DNA of 64,000 bases from Bolinopsis microptera. Lineage: Eukaryota; Ctenophora; Tentaculata; Lobata; Bolinopsidae. Positions 46,386 to 58,683 of this stretch are shown here, one piece after another (the first letter of the stretch is position 1; each line of letters begins with the position of its first letter). The stretch covers positions 6,162,483 through 6,226,482 of the forward strand of contig NC_087077.1 of the NCBI RefSeq assembly GCF_026151205.1, written 5' to 3'. The notes under the pieces were generated by a model. The model saw nothing but the letters and a program-made list of their open reading frames with translations. It searched no databases and was not told the origin of the DNA. Both the position numbers and the translations under genes were made by a program.

Positions 46386-49300
46386 TTCCAGATATCCAGC
46401 TCAAATATTAACGTGTTTGTGTGCCGACATGGACTAATACAAAAAATACCGACCAAACTTGTATGAGTTTCATTAGTATACCAGGAAGGCGTGAATGAAG
46501 CAGTACAAGGCTAGCGTTCAGCACATCACCGTAGAAATATGTAGAGCAATTAGTACTGAGATGCAGGAATAATGATAATATATAACAGAGAATTCTGCAT
46601 GTGATACAGTACCAAATATTACTCAGAGAAATACACCGCCAAGGAGATGCAGGACACTCTGAGTAAGTACACTAAAACTACACGTAGAGAAAGGAGCTGT
46701 GTTACGGAGGGGAGCTACTCATCCAACTACTAATGAGACAATTACTAGCTCTGAACACAGACGTTAGTAAAATGGATGTACTACCAGTACAGCTCTCTCT
46801 TTCTCTCTCAGCTCTCTAGAGGTACAATGGACATAACTCTGCTAAATTACGCCTCGTAACAGACTCTCCTCTAGTTCGAGACTCAAGATTCTGTCTGGTG
46901 CGTACGAAACGGTTAATTGAGCCGGACGATAAAAGCATCATGAACTTTAATGATTGGAGGATATAATAACCACCACCCGCACCCCAATTATATGTCTTAA
47001 TGGCTAAATGTATTGTTTTATAAACATTTTCGCCATGACCAAGATCGAAAATTCTTATGGTTACTGTAATTAATTATATCATTATAAAATGATATAAAAT
47101 AATATAACATTTATACAGAAACTACAGATGTACAGACACACTAACAAGAAAGAGTATGAAGTGCAGTAGTTAACCTCGCAGTGTGATGATTGCTTATTCA
47201 ACAACACACTCATTCTTTAGACCGCGCCGTTACAGTGGGTAGTTATGTTTAAAATCGATTATTTTATAGTTCATTTCCAATTCATTTTCGGATTGAAAAT
47301 GCTGATAGCTAGATCGCAAAGTTAACCACCAGACTTGAAAAGACATGCTGAATCAGTTGCGTGTCAGAGAAAACATAACATTGAACAGTAAGACATAAGA
47401 CAGAATATTCACTTGGACAGTGATAGGGGGAGGTATGGGGTGGTCTACAATACAACACTTGTTAGTACACACACACCGTCTCTCACATTCCATTCCCTTT
47501 TAGAACATTCTTGACGGGGAATCAGCCGACTTTACACCTCTAGAAAATACTGAGGACCCGGCACGTATGGAGGAGTACATGTGGGTGAAGTGACGGCTCG
47601 CAGACTGTCGAAACGCATCTTGGTATTTTCGTCGGCGCGACGAGGTGATGTGTGTATTTTGAGGGTTTCTGCTCTTGATGCTGTGGATCTGCGTTGAACA
47701 TTCCAGAAATGCTTTATAACGTTACGTTAAGAATTTTTGGTAACGTTAGAAACGCCGCCGGCACACGGTAGCTTCTGTAGAATTCGGCTTGCATGAAAAC
47801 AGAACATTAATCTGCCGGGTGCTGACACGCTATCCTTACCCTGGCAAAACCCGGTATATGATGGGCTCAAACGCAACTACAGCCAAGAAACGAAACATCA
47901 TGAACAAGACGATTGGAAGCAAGATGAAGGGTCCTCTGAGAGTATGTGCGCTACAAAACGGTCATCAGAGTAAAATAACTCTTGAGGATACGCTAAAAAC
48001 CGCAACAAGATTAAAATGAAAACTTCTCAAGAGGTACAGCTACGAAACATTGACAAGCTAAAAAACATTGACAAGACTAAAATGAGGATGTAACGCTTCA
48101 CGACAACAGTTTTAACGGTGCAGTGATCACGTACCACGACAAAACACCTCCCAACAAACTCGCACAGCATAATCGAGAAACATAATATTAAAATTTAAGG
48201 AACAAATTATGTAGGAATGCAGTGGGCCTATCCAGTAGCGTGAGTGTTTGTATATACTTCACTCTTCGTCCGTATTTTATGATTTTATATAATTTAGCGA
48301 TCTGTGATCACAGTCATCATCCTCTTTATAAAGTGTTCCGTATAACATTTTACTAACATTTACATTTAGCCCAGACCGTAATAATATGTTCTTAGAGGGG
48401 GTATAAGATTACTTTTCGTTAAGTAAACACTGCAATGTTAATCATGGGCCCTTATTACTTCCAGACTTTCTGGCTTTGTTGCGGTAACGGCTGGAAGGGT
48501 CATGGTAACGTACACGTGAGCCTAATGACTGAAGGCCTAACCTATTGATATGTACTCGTCTAATTAATCAATTATCCGGGCAATTATTTATTTCCGGAAT
48601 ATTCTTCTTCCGCCGAAATAAAAGTTAACGTAGGAATGATTACAAAGGGGATCATAAATAAATACTGAAGTTTTGAATCGGTGAAAATGTATGTATATTC
48701 CTTACGAAGAGAAGCAATCTACTTTTCTATAAAGTTGAATATAAGGGCAGATTTTTACAATAAATTATGGTACGAACGGCAAAAGTGCATTAATCATAAC
48801 TCGTTCTTACACCTTTACACGCACATATAATCGCATATCTGTGTTATTAGAACATTATATATATATATATAGTATATTAACATGTACTAAGGGAGTATAT
48901 TTTGTATCCATGCTTGCAATAAATCGTACGGGCCCGCGCAGTGTATTAAGATCACGAGTATAGTAAGCATTTTAAACCAATTCCAAACAAACGACTCAGC
49001 GTCTAGCGCATGGAGCTTTGTAATGGGAGAGCCATGATAGACGACGAATGTACACCCCCTCCAGCTCCCCCCCCCCCCCCTATACAAACAGGTACACTAT
49101 TATAAAATGAAGAAAGGTTTACAAATCATAATATAGAATAGTTGAACAATACAACAAACAGTATCGTGTTACAAAAACAATACAGGCATCTACACTATAA
49201 ACATCTGAATAACAAATTTTCATTCAGATCGGTTTGAAAGAAAATGGAGCCAATCTCAAACAACATTGGCATTCAGTTCACCACACTTAGTACAATTTGT

Positions 49301-49575
49301 TGAGATGGCAGTTTTGGTACAACTAAATCTTAAAGAAAGAATAAAACTGATGACTTAAAAAATTTAAACAGTGGCTAAGTTTTATATAAAAATTTATATA
49401 CTGGATGTTCTCAGTATATATTATATGCTCAAGTTGACAAAAAGAAGCCCAGCCACAATCATCAAACAAAATTTAAAATAGCGCCGTCACATAAGTTAGA
49501 AGGGTGGACATCGCAAGCACTTTAACTCACATCTATTATGGCAATGAAATATCACAACTAAACTTTGAGCTTGGG

Positions 49576-52125
49576 CTACTTCTTTTTCATTCCAAACGAT
49601 ATTCTTGGCCGAGAATTTGATTCTGATTTCCCCAAAATTTGGTTCTGGATCATCTTCTCCTTCTTTTTCAGTTCTTTTTCGAGGGTTTGTCTCTCTTCCT
49701 CGATCTGTCGTTTGGCATCCACAACCTCCAGCCTCTCTTCATCCTGTCACAGGGGAAATTTTGCAATATATATGTATATAATATTCAGAAAAAGACGGTA
49801 CAGAAGGCTTCTATAGATTCATTCAATTCTCCACTTATTACAAAAAGGGGGTGGTGTCTTACCAAACGAAGTTTTGCTTCCTCTTGTTCGCTCTTCAGCT
49901 CCTCCACGATCGCTTGGAGACTCTTAATCTCTTTTTGATGTTCCTCCTGAGAGAAACCAGAGTGAATAATGAGTCTGTGTTTCCAGATCTTCAATCTTAT
50001 AAGATCTGTAAACCTCAAGAGATAGAGCGTAAGGTTTAAGAAGAAGTTAAGAGGAAGGGAATACTAGGGTAATACTAGGTGACATGTTACATTTAACATC
50101 CTTTTATTAAAAAAGATTGGTGTAGAAATTATAGTAGCATGTTAAATAATTCCACATAACATTGCGCTTTTGTGATTGTTCAAAAATTGAACAAAGCCTC
50201 AATTTAAATTTTTCTGGTTAAGATCCAAATTTATGAGCCGTATAATTCGTGGGTGACAAAAATATGGAGATGAGAATGATATATAAGTGGCAATGAACAT
50301 GCGCATGTGGCACCGAAAATCGACAGATATCGACATTACGCCTTAGCTTATCTAGTGATCTTAAAAAGAATGATAACGGTTTCGAAATAATAACAAGAAA
50401 CGATAACAAAAAAAGTATGCTAACAATTAATAAAAGAATTGCACATACCGTTGTACAAACCAATCAAGCAGTTTTGCCATCAACAGGGTCTTTGTCAAAA
50501 TATGCTTCTGATAGCAATTTAATGTACATCAAGTCACTTGAGGGCACTCAAGTGACTAGCTTATTATTGTACCACGTCTTTGATTCAACTGGCTTTTGGA
50601 TCGTCGAGTGGTTTTGGACGCCTTAATCACGTCAAATTAAATTTTACTACAGGTAACTCTAAATGCCATGCTACCCACAGACTACATATTTTAGTGGGAT
50701 ACTGTTCCTTTAGTTATGATTCGGATACGTGGCCATACATAAATACAGTTCATTTACACAGAATCTCCTACGTGAATGTGTGAGCTGAGAAAATTCAGCC
50801 CGAATACTATTCACAAGGTATTTAATGAGACTAAAAGTAAAACTTGGCAACACTTTTGTTCCATGTAGAGGTTAGCTAGCTGCTGGTGTCACTCACAAAT
50901 GAAAAATTCAAAATAGCCGAGCTTATTGCCGCTCAAGAATTAACTGCTAATGAAGACGAAATTCCCCTGATTTAATACTTTGGGCTGTGGGGTCTGATTG
51001 AACTGCGCTGCATCCGTTGTGCTTGCTGATAAAGTGACTTGCTGGTAAGGTTACTAACACATTACTAACAAGGCTACTAGCAAGATCAGTTCGGCTACAG
51101 GAGGGCAACATTTCACTACCAAATGTTGCCACTAACTAATTAAACAGGCCTACCTCTTGCTCCGCCATTTCTCTGTCCATCTCTGCCTTTTTAGCCTGGA
51201 GCTCCTCCTTCATCTGACGCTCCAGTATCTGTTTTGCATTTTCCACTCTACGACAAACTTCGGTGTCTATAGCCGCATCTTTCTTTTCCATTTCTTCTTT
51301 TATTCGCTTGTTCACACATTCATCTATCATTCGCTGAGTTTCAACCTCTGTTAACTTTGACTCTATATTTGCTTGACGCCTGAAATTATATATAACTTGG
51401 TTGAAAAAATTCAGAAAACTTCAGGAGAGATTTTTATGTCCCTGTTTATCTTGATATTTTACAAAATTTACGAAAAATCTGTTACAATGTCCACGCCAGT
51501 ACTAAAAAATATTCAATCCAATTAACTAAATTAATTATTAATAAGAAATTGAACTGAATTGAATTGTAAAATTTCTAAATTGGACCAATATTTAAAAGTT
51601 TTAGACTTACTTTCTTCTTATCATGTCCTCTCTTTTATCATATATATCTGCCACCCTGGGCTTACGCTCCCGCTCCCTCTCACGTTCTGGAGAGTCTTTT
51701 CTGCGCATGGATATAACCCTTCCAAACTCATCTAACTGTTCTACAGGAGATCTCCTGCGTCTTTGAGTAACTGAATTGGAACGACTCCTACTTCTTCGTT
51801 TCTTACGAACAGGCGATTTATTTCTGGCCGAAGGTGATTTATTTCTGGTTGAGGGAGACCTGGATCTGATTCTAGAAGGAGATCTAGGTGGAGATCGTGT
51901 CGGAGATTTGGACCGTGACTTAGACTTACTGGACTTAGATGTCTTTTTTCTTGATTTTCTGGCATCCTCTGAATCTCTATCAGACTCCCCACCATTTCTC
52001 AATTCTGACTTCTCTACTCTTTCTTTCTTGGACTTTTTTGGGGACCTACTTCTGGACCTACGCTTGTCCTTTTTCTTCTTTTTTTTGGGGGGGTCAATTT
52101 CGGGAGCTGGAGAAGGTGAACCCAT
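49576..52125 (-). CDS. ARGLU1: ARGLU1 homologue (arginine and glutamate-rich protein 1)
   Basis: ARGLU1 is a nuclear splicing and transcription coactivator with an N-terminal RS domain and a C-terminal charged helix. Four coding exons: 51611-52125, 51154-51379, 49863-49946, 49576-49743, all GT-AG with matching phases. Total 993 nt, 330 residues (human 273). The N-terminal exon encodes RS-type repeats (KRRSRSRSPKK, RSPPRSPSRIRSRSPS, KKRRSRSRSNS) and the linker LDEFGRVISMRRKDSPE, which matches the family's 'ID-FGR--S-R' segment. Exons 2-4 encode a continuous E/K-rich helix (KRIKEEMEKKDAAIDTEVCR, RRVENAKQILERQMKEEL). The tail ILGK...RPRISFGMKKK matches ILGKGKSRPKLSFSLK. I chose the MGSPSP start; the upstream in-frame ATG at 52194 adds a region with no RS character and a poor fit. 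Family assignment is strong. Confidence 0.93.
50040..51150 (-). other. ARGLU1 intron 2
   Basis: A 1.2-kb intron between exons 2 and 3 with no other gene. 'tcacttgagggcactcaagtga' at about 50534-50555 is a small perfect hairpin with an 8-9 bp stem. In the human gene an intron-retention and poison-exon switch is known; nothing here shows an obvious cassette exon, but the hairpin is a candidate structural element. Confidence 0.4.
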
Positions 52126-52802
52126 TCTGAAATAAGTGGTAAGTTGGATATTGCAAGTTGTTCTGTTAGAATATTTTGAAATAATGCAAAACACTGTTCA
52201 AACACTAACTGACAAACACTGCACATTGTGCCCAGTGCTGGAAAGAATCAAGTTAGGCATTCTTTTAAATCTTTTCAACTCAGCTTTCATCAGATCGAAA
52301 AATTTCTGAATTTTCATAAGCTACAAAAATTATGGACAAAGCTTTTATAATTTTTGAGTTACGAACATTTGAAGAGCCTCATTTTGATTTCAATTTAGTT
52401 TTTCTCAAATTAATTTAATGAAAATTCATCAAATAATGCTCGTTTTCAGCCTCGTTTATGATACTGATCATTCAAAACCTGTTTGAATAGTAATGAGGCG
52501 GCTTTGAGGCTATTTTAAGCTTCCCAAATTAAAAAATTGCCAAAAAACTGAATTTTGGTCACAAAAACTTGAAATTTTGAGATTTTTGGTCATAATGTTT
52601 TTTAACATAACAAAACATAACATTATAAATAATGCCTCTCTGGGCATCTCAAAAAGAAATTCATAGAAAATGAACACTTTACGTTTGAAACCATATAATT
52701 ACAAACTTTTAAAAAATTTAACTAAATACCTTTGATATTAACCTTCTTCCTCTTAGCTACCAATGGATTCTCTTTCATATAACTTACATCTATCCTATCA
52801 AA
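52126..52802. other. Upstream flank of ARGLU1
   Basis: No gene is seen. The sequence is AT-rich. The next element is the left inverted arm at about 52803. Confidence 0.4.
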
Positions 52803-52955
52803 GATGTCATTGAAATAAATTTTCGTGCACATACAGAATGAATGGTTAATAATTTAATATATATGTAGACCAAGGTCTGTGCACGGGATGCTTCCTGGAA
52901 GAATCCAGTTCTTTTAGCGGGGCACCCTACCTAAAGCCAAATTGAGATATAATAA
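52803..52955. mobile_element. Left inverted arm, outer part
   Basis: Reads 'attgaaataaattttcgtgc' through 'gggatgcttcctggaagaat' and 'agcggggcaccctacctaaa' to 'gagatataata'. It is the reverse complement of 56520-56662, nearly base for base. It is separated from the inner part of the same arm by the 1.3-kb insertion at 52956-54281. Confidence 0.9.
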
Positions 52956-54281
52956 GTGAAACAAATTTTAGTGAAACAAATTTAAAATTTTATCCTTTAT
53001 TTTACAATCATAATATAATAATATTTATAAGCCTCCGTTTTGAAAGTTTTAAATTTTAATACATTCACATTTCTATTTAAAATTCAATTTTATGTACAAG
53101 TCAATAACTGGCCGCCAAAGCCGCGCATTCTTGAAAACAGGATTAACTTGATTATAGTTATACGACTATGTAAATTAAAAACTATCCGTGGTTTTTTCTT
53201 TTAAATAAATAAATTATAATTTTACCTAAGTCCAAAGCCAGCTTTGAAAAATTTACTATTAAATCATAATATATCGTCAACTTTAAATATTTACAATGCA
53301 ACAATTCATTAATCTGTAAACACGCGTACTCCAGCCCCTAAACGCATAAATTGTTATGCGGCGCGGCTCAAGCCGCGCACGCACGTATTATTTTATACTG
53401 TTTGCTTTCTAATAAATATCGTGCCAATGTGTACGTCTAAATTGTAAACGTTCATGTTTTGTGTAAAGTGAATCCAATTGGGACTAGTGACAAGGATAAG
53501 GACCCAAGTGCCTGTACGGCTTTTTCGGGCCCCTGTGGACCACTACTCTTGAAATCACTCTACAACATTGAACATCTATATCTACTACGTCATTTGGCAA
53601 TTATTGTCATTAATCTAACTTTCTAATTAATTGCCGAGGGGGAAGAGTAAACGATTCACATTAAAATTCAATATACAAAATTCAAAACCATCAATACGGT
53701 ATTAAATATTATGGACAAGTCTATAGATCTATTTCGTAGTCATATATTCACATGATTTGCTTTATATTATATTATCTTAATACTGTAATGAAGTACAGTA
53801 GGATTTGTGTTTCGAGAAAGAAAGGTTGAGGTCAAATTATTAACAAAAGTAAACAAAAGTCCATCAGGGACTCCGTGGAGTCGAAAAAGGTACACGGCTG
53901 CTGTCTGGTGCTGCTAGGCATTTATTGATCAAGATGTTTTATTGTATTGATTTATAATGATTCTATTGTTCGTGACTAATCAAGTTCTAAGTGGAGGTAT
54001 AAAGTGCTGCTCAAGATACTTCGTCATCTCATGTCCAGTATAATGATTAAGATAGTATACAATGCAGTTTTAGTAGTTGACCCATACAGTTAAGTCCGTC
54101 ATAACTCACAATCGTTAAGTCGTCGGTCAATTGTCAAAGTCGTTGTGTGTTTATTCGTTGAGATAGCAGTAAGATAAGATGTTACGCGCGCGCGCGTTTA
54201 ATCCCGTCGACGTGAAATGTGACAATGAAAACGCCATAGAATTATTATTTTCGCGCGTTACGTAGAGTTTACCAGTGTGTA
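52956..54281. mobile_element. 1.3-kb insertion within the left arm
   Basis: Comparison with the intact right arm shows continuous sequence 'ggaatatgattattatatct' where the left arm is split, so 1326 bp were inserted, flanked by TAA or TAATAA. No recognisable coding content was found. Parts look GC-rich or palindromic ('gcgcggctcaagccgcgc' at about 53360, 'acgcgcgcgcgcgt' at 54184). Element type unknown. Confidence 0.75.
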
Positions 54282-54590
54282 ATCATATTCCTAGAGAAAT
54301 AATCAGAAATCGAATACCAATCAAATAATATGATATATAGGAGTAGTAACCATATTTACTATGCAAAATGCCCCAACCACATAGTGTAAATTTATATAGA
54401 ATTCAAATCCCATATCATCATTAAACCTCAATAGTCAATATAATAGCCCAAGCAAAATTAAATAACTTCTTATATACCTTACTGTCATACTACAAATTAA
54501 TTAAACATTTGAAATCTGTTAACCAGAGAATAAATTTCTAAACCTAATGCAAGTGAAATAATTTAGATGCAATAATGAATGCCTAATGTG
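54282..54590. mobile_element. Left inverted arm, inner part
   Basis: 'aatcatattcctagagaaat' to 'gaatgcctaatgtgagt' is the reverse complement of 56205-56515 with few differences. Confidence 0.9.
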
Positions 54591-54643
54591 AGTATCATCT
54601 GTCAATGTCCTTGTAAAAAAGTCTGTAAAAGAGATATGAGTAA

Positions 54644-55375
54644 CTAATATAGAAGAAAAAACAGGAAGTTGTCGTCTGTTGAAAAATAAATAAAATATGA
54701 AAGTTCCCAGTGATGACCAAGCTTATTAGCTCGATAACCATGAAGCCGAAAGGCATCTAATCCCCTCTTGAAACCAGTAACCGACTCACTTGCTTTCACA
54801 AGTGGTGGTAGACTGTTCCAATAGCGCAAGACCCTTTGGGCAAAGAAATCAGTCTCATTTGTGGTGAATCTATGAGTCTTTGATCTAGCAGCAACGGTCC
54901 TACCAGAACGACCAAATAAATCGGAACTATAACCCACAAAGCCTTCCTCGATCTTGAACATCTCAATGAGATCTCCACGAACCCTGCGTTCAAGCAGGGT
55001 TGTGAGGTTCAGCTTATCCAGTCTCTCTCTGTAAGTCATGAGTCCCAATCCATCAATCATACGGGTGAACGATCTTTGAACACCTTCCAATTCAAGAATC
55101 AGTGACCAGTTTCCATGCCTAGCCATTGGAGCCCATGCCTGTGAACAATACTCTATATGAGGCTTTACTAAAGACTTATACAAGCCCAGCATAACGCTTG
55201 TTTCCCTCGATATAATATTTCTTGTAAGCCAGGCAATGGTACTATTAGCTTTAGCAATGCACTTTCTCACATGACCCTCAAAGTTGAAACTGGTGTTAAA
55301 GACAACTCCAAGGTCCTTCTCGCTTTCAACACATCTCAAAGGCACACCACCAAACAAGTACTGATTCTTAGCTTG
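54644..55375 (-). pseudogene. Non-LTR RT, C-terminal piece
   Basis: The minus-strand frame begins near GGVPLRCVESEKDLGVVF (the post-catalytic 'KDLGV' box of CR1/L2-like RTs), then FEGHVRKCIAKAN, LYKSLVKPHIEYCSQAW, LLERRVRGDLIEMFKI and FFAQRVLRYWNSLPPLV. It is followed by a short tail and a stop at 54644. The upstream RT part continues at 55746-55990 beyond an insertion. It lies between the two inverted arms. Confidence 0.85.
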
Positions 55376-55745
55376 TAATTACAATATCTAATGCTCCTAT
55401 AAATACCTTAATTAATTGTTTGTCCCGTTATTCTTTTTCCTTCCTCTTTTCCTTGTCATCCCCTTTAGTTTTAAGATTCTTGCTATAAATGGCTACAGCT
55501 AACACTATTAATGCTAAGTACCAAACAACAAGTGGGAGGTGGATCGTTGGTACCATTAAATCGATTTAACACCGCAATTCCAGTCGCAAGCCTGGGACCA
55601 CTACTAGCATAGTCACAACATCTACAAAGCTGCCATATAGCCTGACTGACAATTTTCTCGACTGACTGACAATGTTTCTTCTTTTTCCCCATTTAGAATA
55701 CAAAGATTAGTACATTTTAGCTTATGATTAATATTATATTTTTAC
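55376..55745. mobile_element. Small element inserted in the RT, copy 1
   Basis: This ~370-bp block splits the RT coding sequence. Its right part (from about 55487) is repeated in inverted orientation at 56729-56984 (for example 'ttagtacattttagcttatg' against 'cataagctaaaatgtactaa'). On the minus strand it holds a 69-codon frame beginning MGKKKKHC that I do not recognise. Confidence 0.75.
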
Positions 55746-55990
55746 CTATAGTTTACTTAGATTAGGATTACAAGAACCAATTTGCATGACCGTACACTTA
55801 TCTACATTAAAATTTAAACACCAACGAGACTCCCAAAGTTCTAGCAACTTCAAATCAGCTGTTAGATTAATAAAAGGATTAACAATCATTTTAACATCAT
55901 CAGCAAAAAGTTTGATGAAAAAAGTTTGATGATAGCTTTTTCGACTTTCCAAACGTTTTTATAATTAAAAATCATAATTATGAAATACAA
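55746..55990 (-). pseudogene. Non-LTR RT catalytic piece (FADD)
   Basis: The minus-strand reading has IKLFADDVKMI (catalytic YxDD variant, FADD), the spacer 'LLELWESRWCLNFNVDKCTV' and MQIGSCNPNL, which then should join the downstream RT piece at 55375. Together they form the second half of one RT domain split by the small element. Confidence 0.8.
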
Positions 55991-56204
55991 TATGCCCATA
56001 TCTGGGCATACACACCAAATTTGATAGTATTTTGCCCATAAATTGGTAAAAATATCAGCATTTTTGGATGAAATTAACTGAAAGGTAAGTTTGAATGTTA
56101 TCTATAGCTTAATAACTTTTAAAATTAATTCGAAAAATTAACAGAAATGACAAAAATTGCCCATATTGTTGTTCGCGATATTTGCAAAAGTGATCTTACT
56201 CACA
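55991..56204. other. Segment between RT and right arm
   Basis: Contains 'ttgcccatatctgggcata' (a small inverted repeat 'tgcccatatctgggca' at about 55999) and other repeated 'tgcccata' motifs. No gene. Confidence 0.4.
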
Positions 56205-56662
56205 TTAGGCATTCATTATTGCATCTAAATTATTTCACTTGCATTAGGCTTAGAAATTTATTCTCTGGTCAACAGATTTCAAATGTTTAATTAATTTGTA
56301 GTATGACAGTAAGGTATATAAGAAGTTATTTAATTTTGCTTGGGCTATTATATTGACTAGGTATTGAGGTTTAATGATGATATGGAATTTGAATTCTATA
56401 TAAATTTACACTATGTGGTTGGGGCATTTTGCATAGTAAATATGGTTACTACTCATATATATCATATTATTTGATTGGTATTCGATTTCTGATTATTTCT
56501 CTAGGAATATGATTATTATATCTCAATTTGGCTTTAGGTAGGGTGCCCCGCTAAAAGAACTGGATTCTTCCAGGAAGCATCCCGTGCACAAAGCTTGGTC
56601 TACATATATATTAAATTATTAACCATTCATTCTGTATGTGCACGAAAATTTATTTCAATCAA
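56205..56662. mobile_element. Right inverted arm, intact
   Basis: This arm is uninterrupted. Read as reverse complement it equals 52803-52955 joined to 54282-54590. Its outer end has 'atgcacgaaaatttatttca' style sequence matching the left outer end. The two arms enclose about 1.6 kb. Confidence 0.92.
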
Positions 56663-56728
56663 ATTCGTAATAACTGGACATTAGTTTTCAATATTTTTGT
56701 ATGAATTTTTATAATCGGCATAGAATCT

Positions 56729-56984
56729 AGGTAAACTATAGGTAAACATATAATATTAATCATAAGCTAAAATGTACTAATCTTTGTATTCTAAATGGGG
56801 AAAAGAAGAAACATTGTCAGTCAGTCGAGAAAATTGTCAGTCAGGTTATATGGCAGCTTTGTAGATGTTGTGACAATGCTAGTAGTGGTCCCAGGCTTGC
56901 GACTGGAATTGCGGTGTTAAATCGATTTAACTGTATACCAAAGATCCACCTCCCACTTGTTGTTTGGTACTTAGCATTAATAGT
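56729..56984. mobile_element. Small element, copy 2 (inverted)
   Basis: The inverted match of 55487-55760 starts with 'aggtaaacatataatattaa' and ends with 'gtacttagcattaatagtg'. A 5-base difference occurs at 'ttaactgtataccaaagatc' against 'ttaatggtaccaacgatcca'. It lacks the rest of copy 1, so copy 1 is longer or copy 2 is truncated. Confidence 0.85.
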
Positions 56985-56999
56985 GCAATTCGAATATAC

Positions 57000-58683
57000 T
57001 GTAGGAAACCAATTATTTGGTGGCCAAATTGCAAAATTCGCTGTGCAAAATTAAGAATTTTCAAATTCAAAAAATTATGATTTGTGCTGAACGATTAGCA
57101 GGGTAAAATTTGTTAGGTGTGTTTTTATAAATTTCTCTATTGGAAATTAAAGTTTTTGATCTCTACTATTTATTTATTGTTATTTGTTGTTATTAAAATG
57201 CTCATTGTAGCCAGTTATTTTTAAAAGAGTTTCATCGTCATCATATGATTTCAAAAGTACCTTAAACGATTCCTTGCTTAATTTTAGCTTATATAGATTT
57301 TTTGATGAAAAAGATGATGAGTTGAGGAACAAACTTCATTTTTCCAGAAAATTGCCCACCTGGCAATCAAAAGATGAATAGTAATAGTTAACATAATAGA
57401 GTAACTTGAATGAAAAATAGAACTGAGGGGTTGATTTGACATTAATATCCTCTTTAAAAATGCATTGCCAAGTTACTGGGCCGCGCTCAGCCTGTCATTC
57501 CGCCTAATCTCTATTCGTTGTTGTTTAACAACATTAAAGCCTGGGGTCCTCAGGTAAGCGACGCCCAGCAAGTAAAGCAAGTAAATAAAGCAAATGATGG
57601 CGGATTTATGTATTTCAATTCCAAAATAACAGTATGACTCGAATTATTCTAACATGCATTAACGATTAAATGTTTTGAGTTAAGTTTTGTTTGCGTTAAT
57701 CTCGACGTTGATTCACGATGTCAATCCTTCGCATCTCGCCGATCTGCATACGGATTGATGCATTCCAACAAGACACGCGCCAAAGACGCGCAGTTTACTG
57801 AGTGATGCCACCGATTTCTTTAGACACATTGATGTCATTATAATTTAGCGTGACCGGTAATAGTCTGGAAATCAGAAGGAGACAACACATGTATAAATTA
57901 CTAAAAAAGGAGTATCAGTTTACAGGATTGACTTCGAATAGATGTTAGATAGGAGATTAATAACTCTCGTGCCAACTTTAGAGACGGTAACCACATTAAA
58001 CACACATTAAACCACATTAAACTGATTGGGCGACATCTGTCCGACTCAGAAAATAGGTTATTCGGACAATAGTTTATTCGTATCCTACTGTACGATTTTC
58101 TTGAAACTTTCCATTAAGTATGATGGTTTGAGGACGGATAATCTGTGTAAGTTTGAGATATCACTTCAAACACAAGGAAATAGTGCTGTCAGACAGATGT
58201 CCTGTTACCTAAATTGAAATGGCGTGTGAATTATTCATTATCATATTAAATCATGACCTATATCTCCTCCGTATAAGTTTTCCTAATCAAATCGTCGTTT
58301 ACACACGAGACTGCGAGACAATTAAACTTATGTAGGTTAGTATGATATCTAGAGTTGAAATTTCTGCATCCACACGTGTTGATAGATCCAACGAAATAAC
58401 AAAATATACAGATATACAATTAGTGAACTGACAAATAATCCAATGGGTGAACATAACTTGGACAACACAGACACGTAGCAAACTTTTCTTTTACCACAAA
58501 CTTTTCGAGCAACAGAATTTAACTTCCCGGTTCATATGCAGTGTTGCTGGTCATTTAATTTTATTCCCATGTGTAGCAATGTCACGGTCGTGTTTTACCC
58601 AGGTGTATCTATCACTCAGAATTTACTTTTTATTACATCTAAATAATTTATCTAAGAAAATGTGAATCATACTTATACCGATC
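57000..58683. other. Spacer downstream of the inverted-arm complex
   Basis: No gene I can support. Small frames (58026-58217, 58447-58665) are without motifs. The RT part of the retroelement upstream in transcript order, if present, would be expected on the minus strand here and is not found. Confidence 0.4.

Noticed and set aside
47789-48019. 76-codon plus-strand frame
   Set aside because: No known motif, no promoter or splice support; length is within chance expectation.
51776-52135. Plus-strand frame rich in D and L
   Set aside because: Antisense of the ARGLU1 RS-domain exon.
52126-52194. Upstream in-frame ATG for ARGLU1
   Set aside because: The extra 23 residues lack RS or conserved character, and the MGSPSP start fits the family better.
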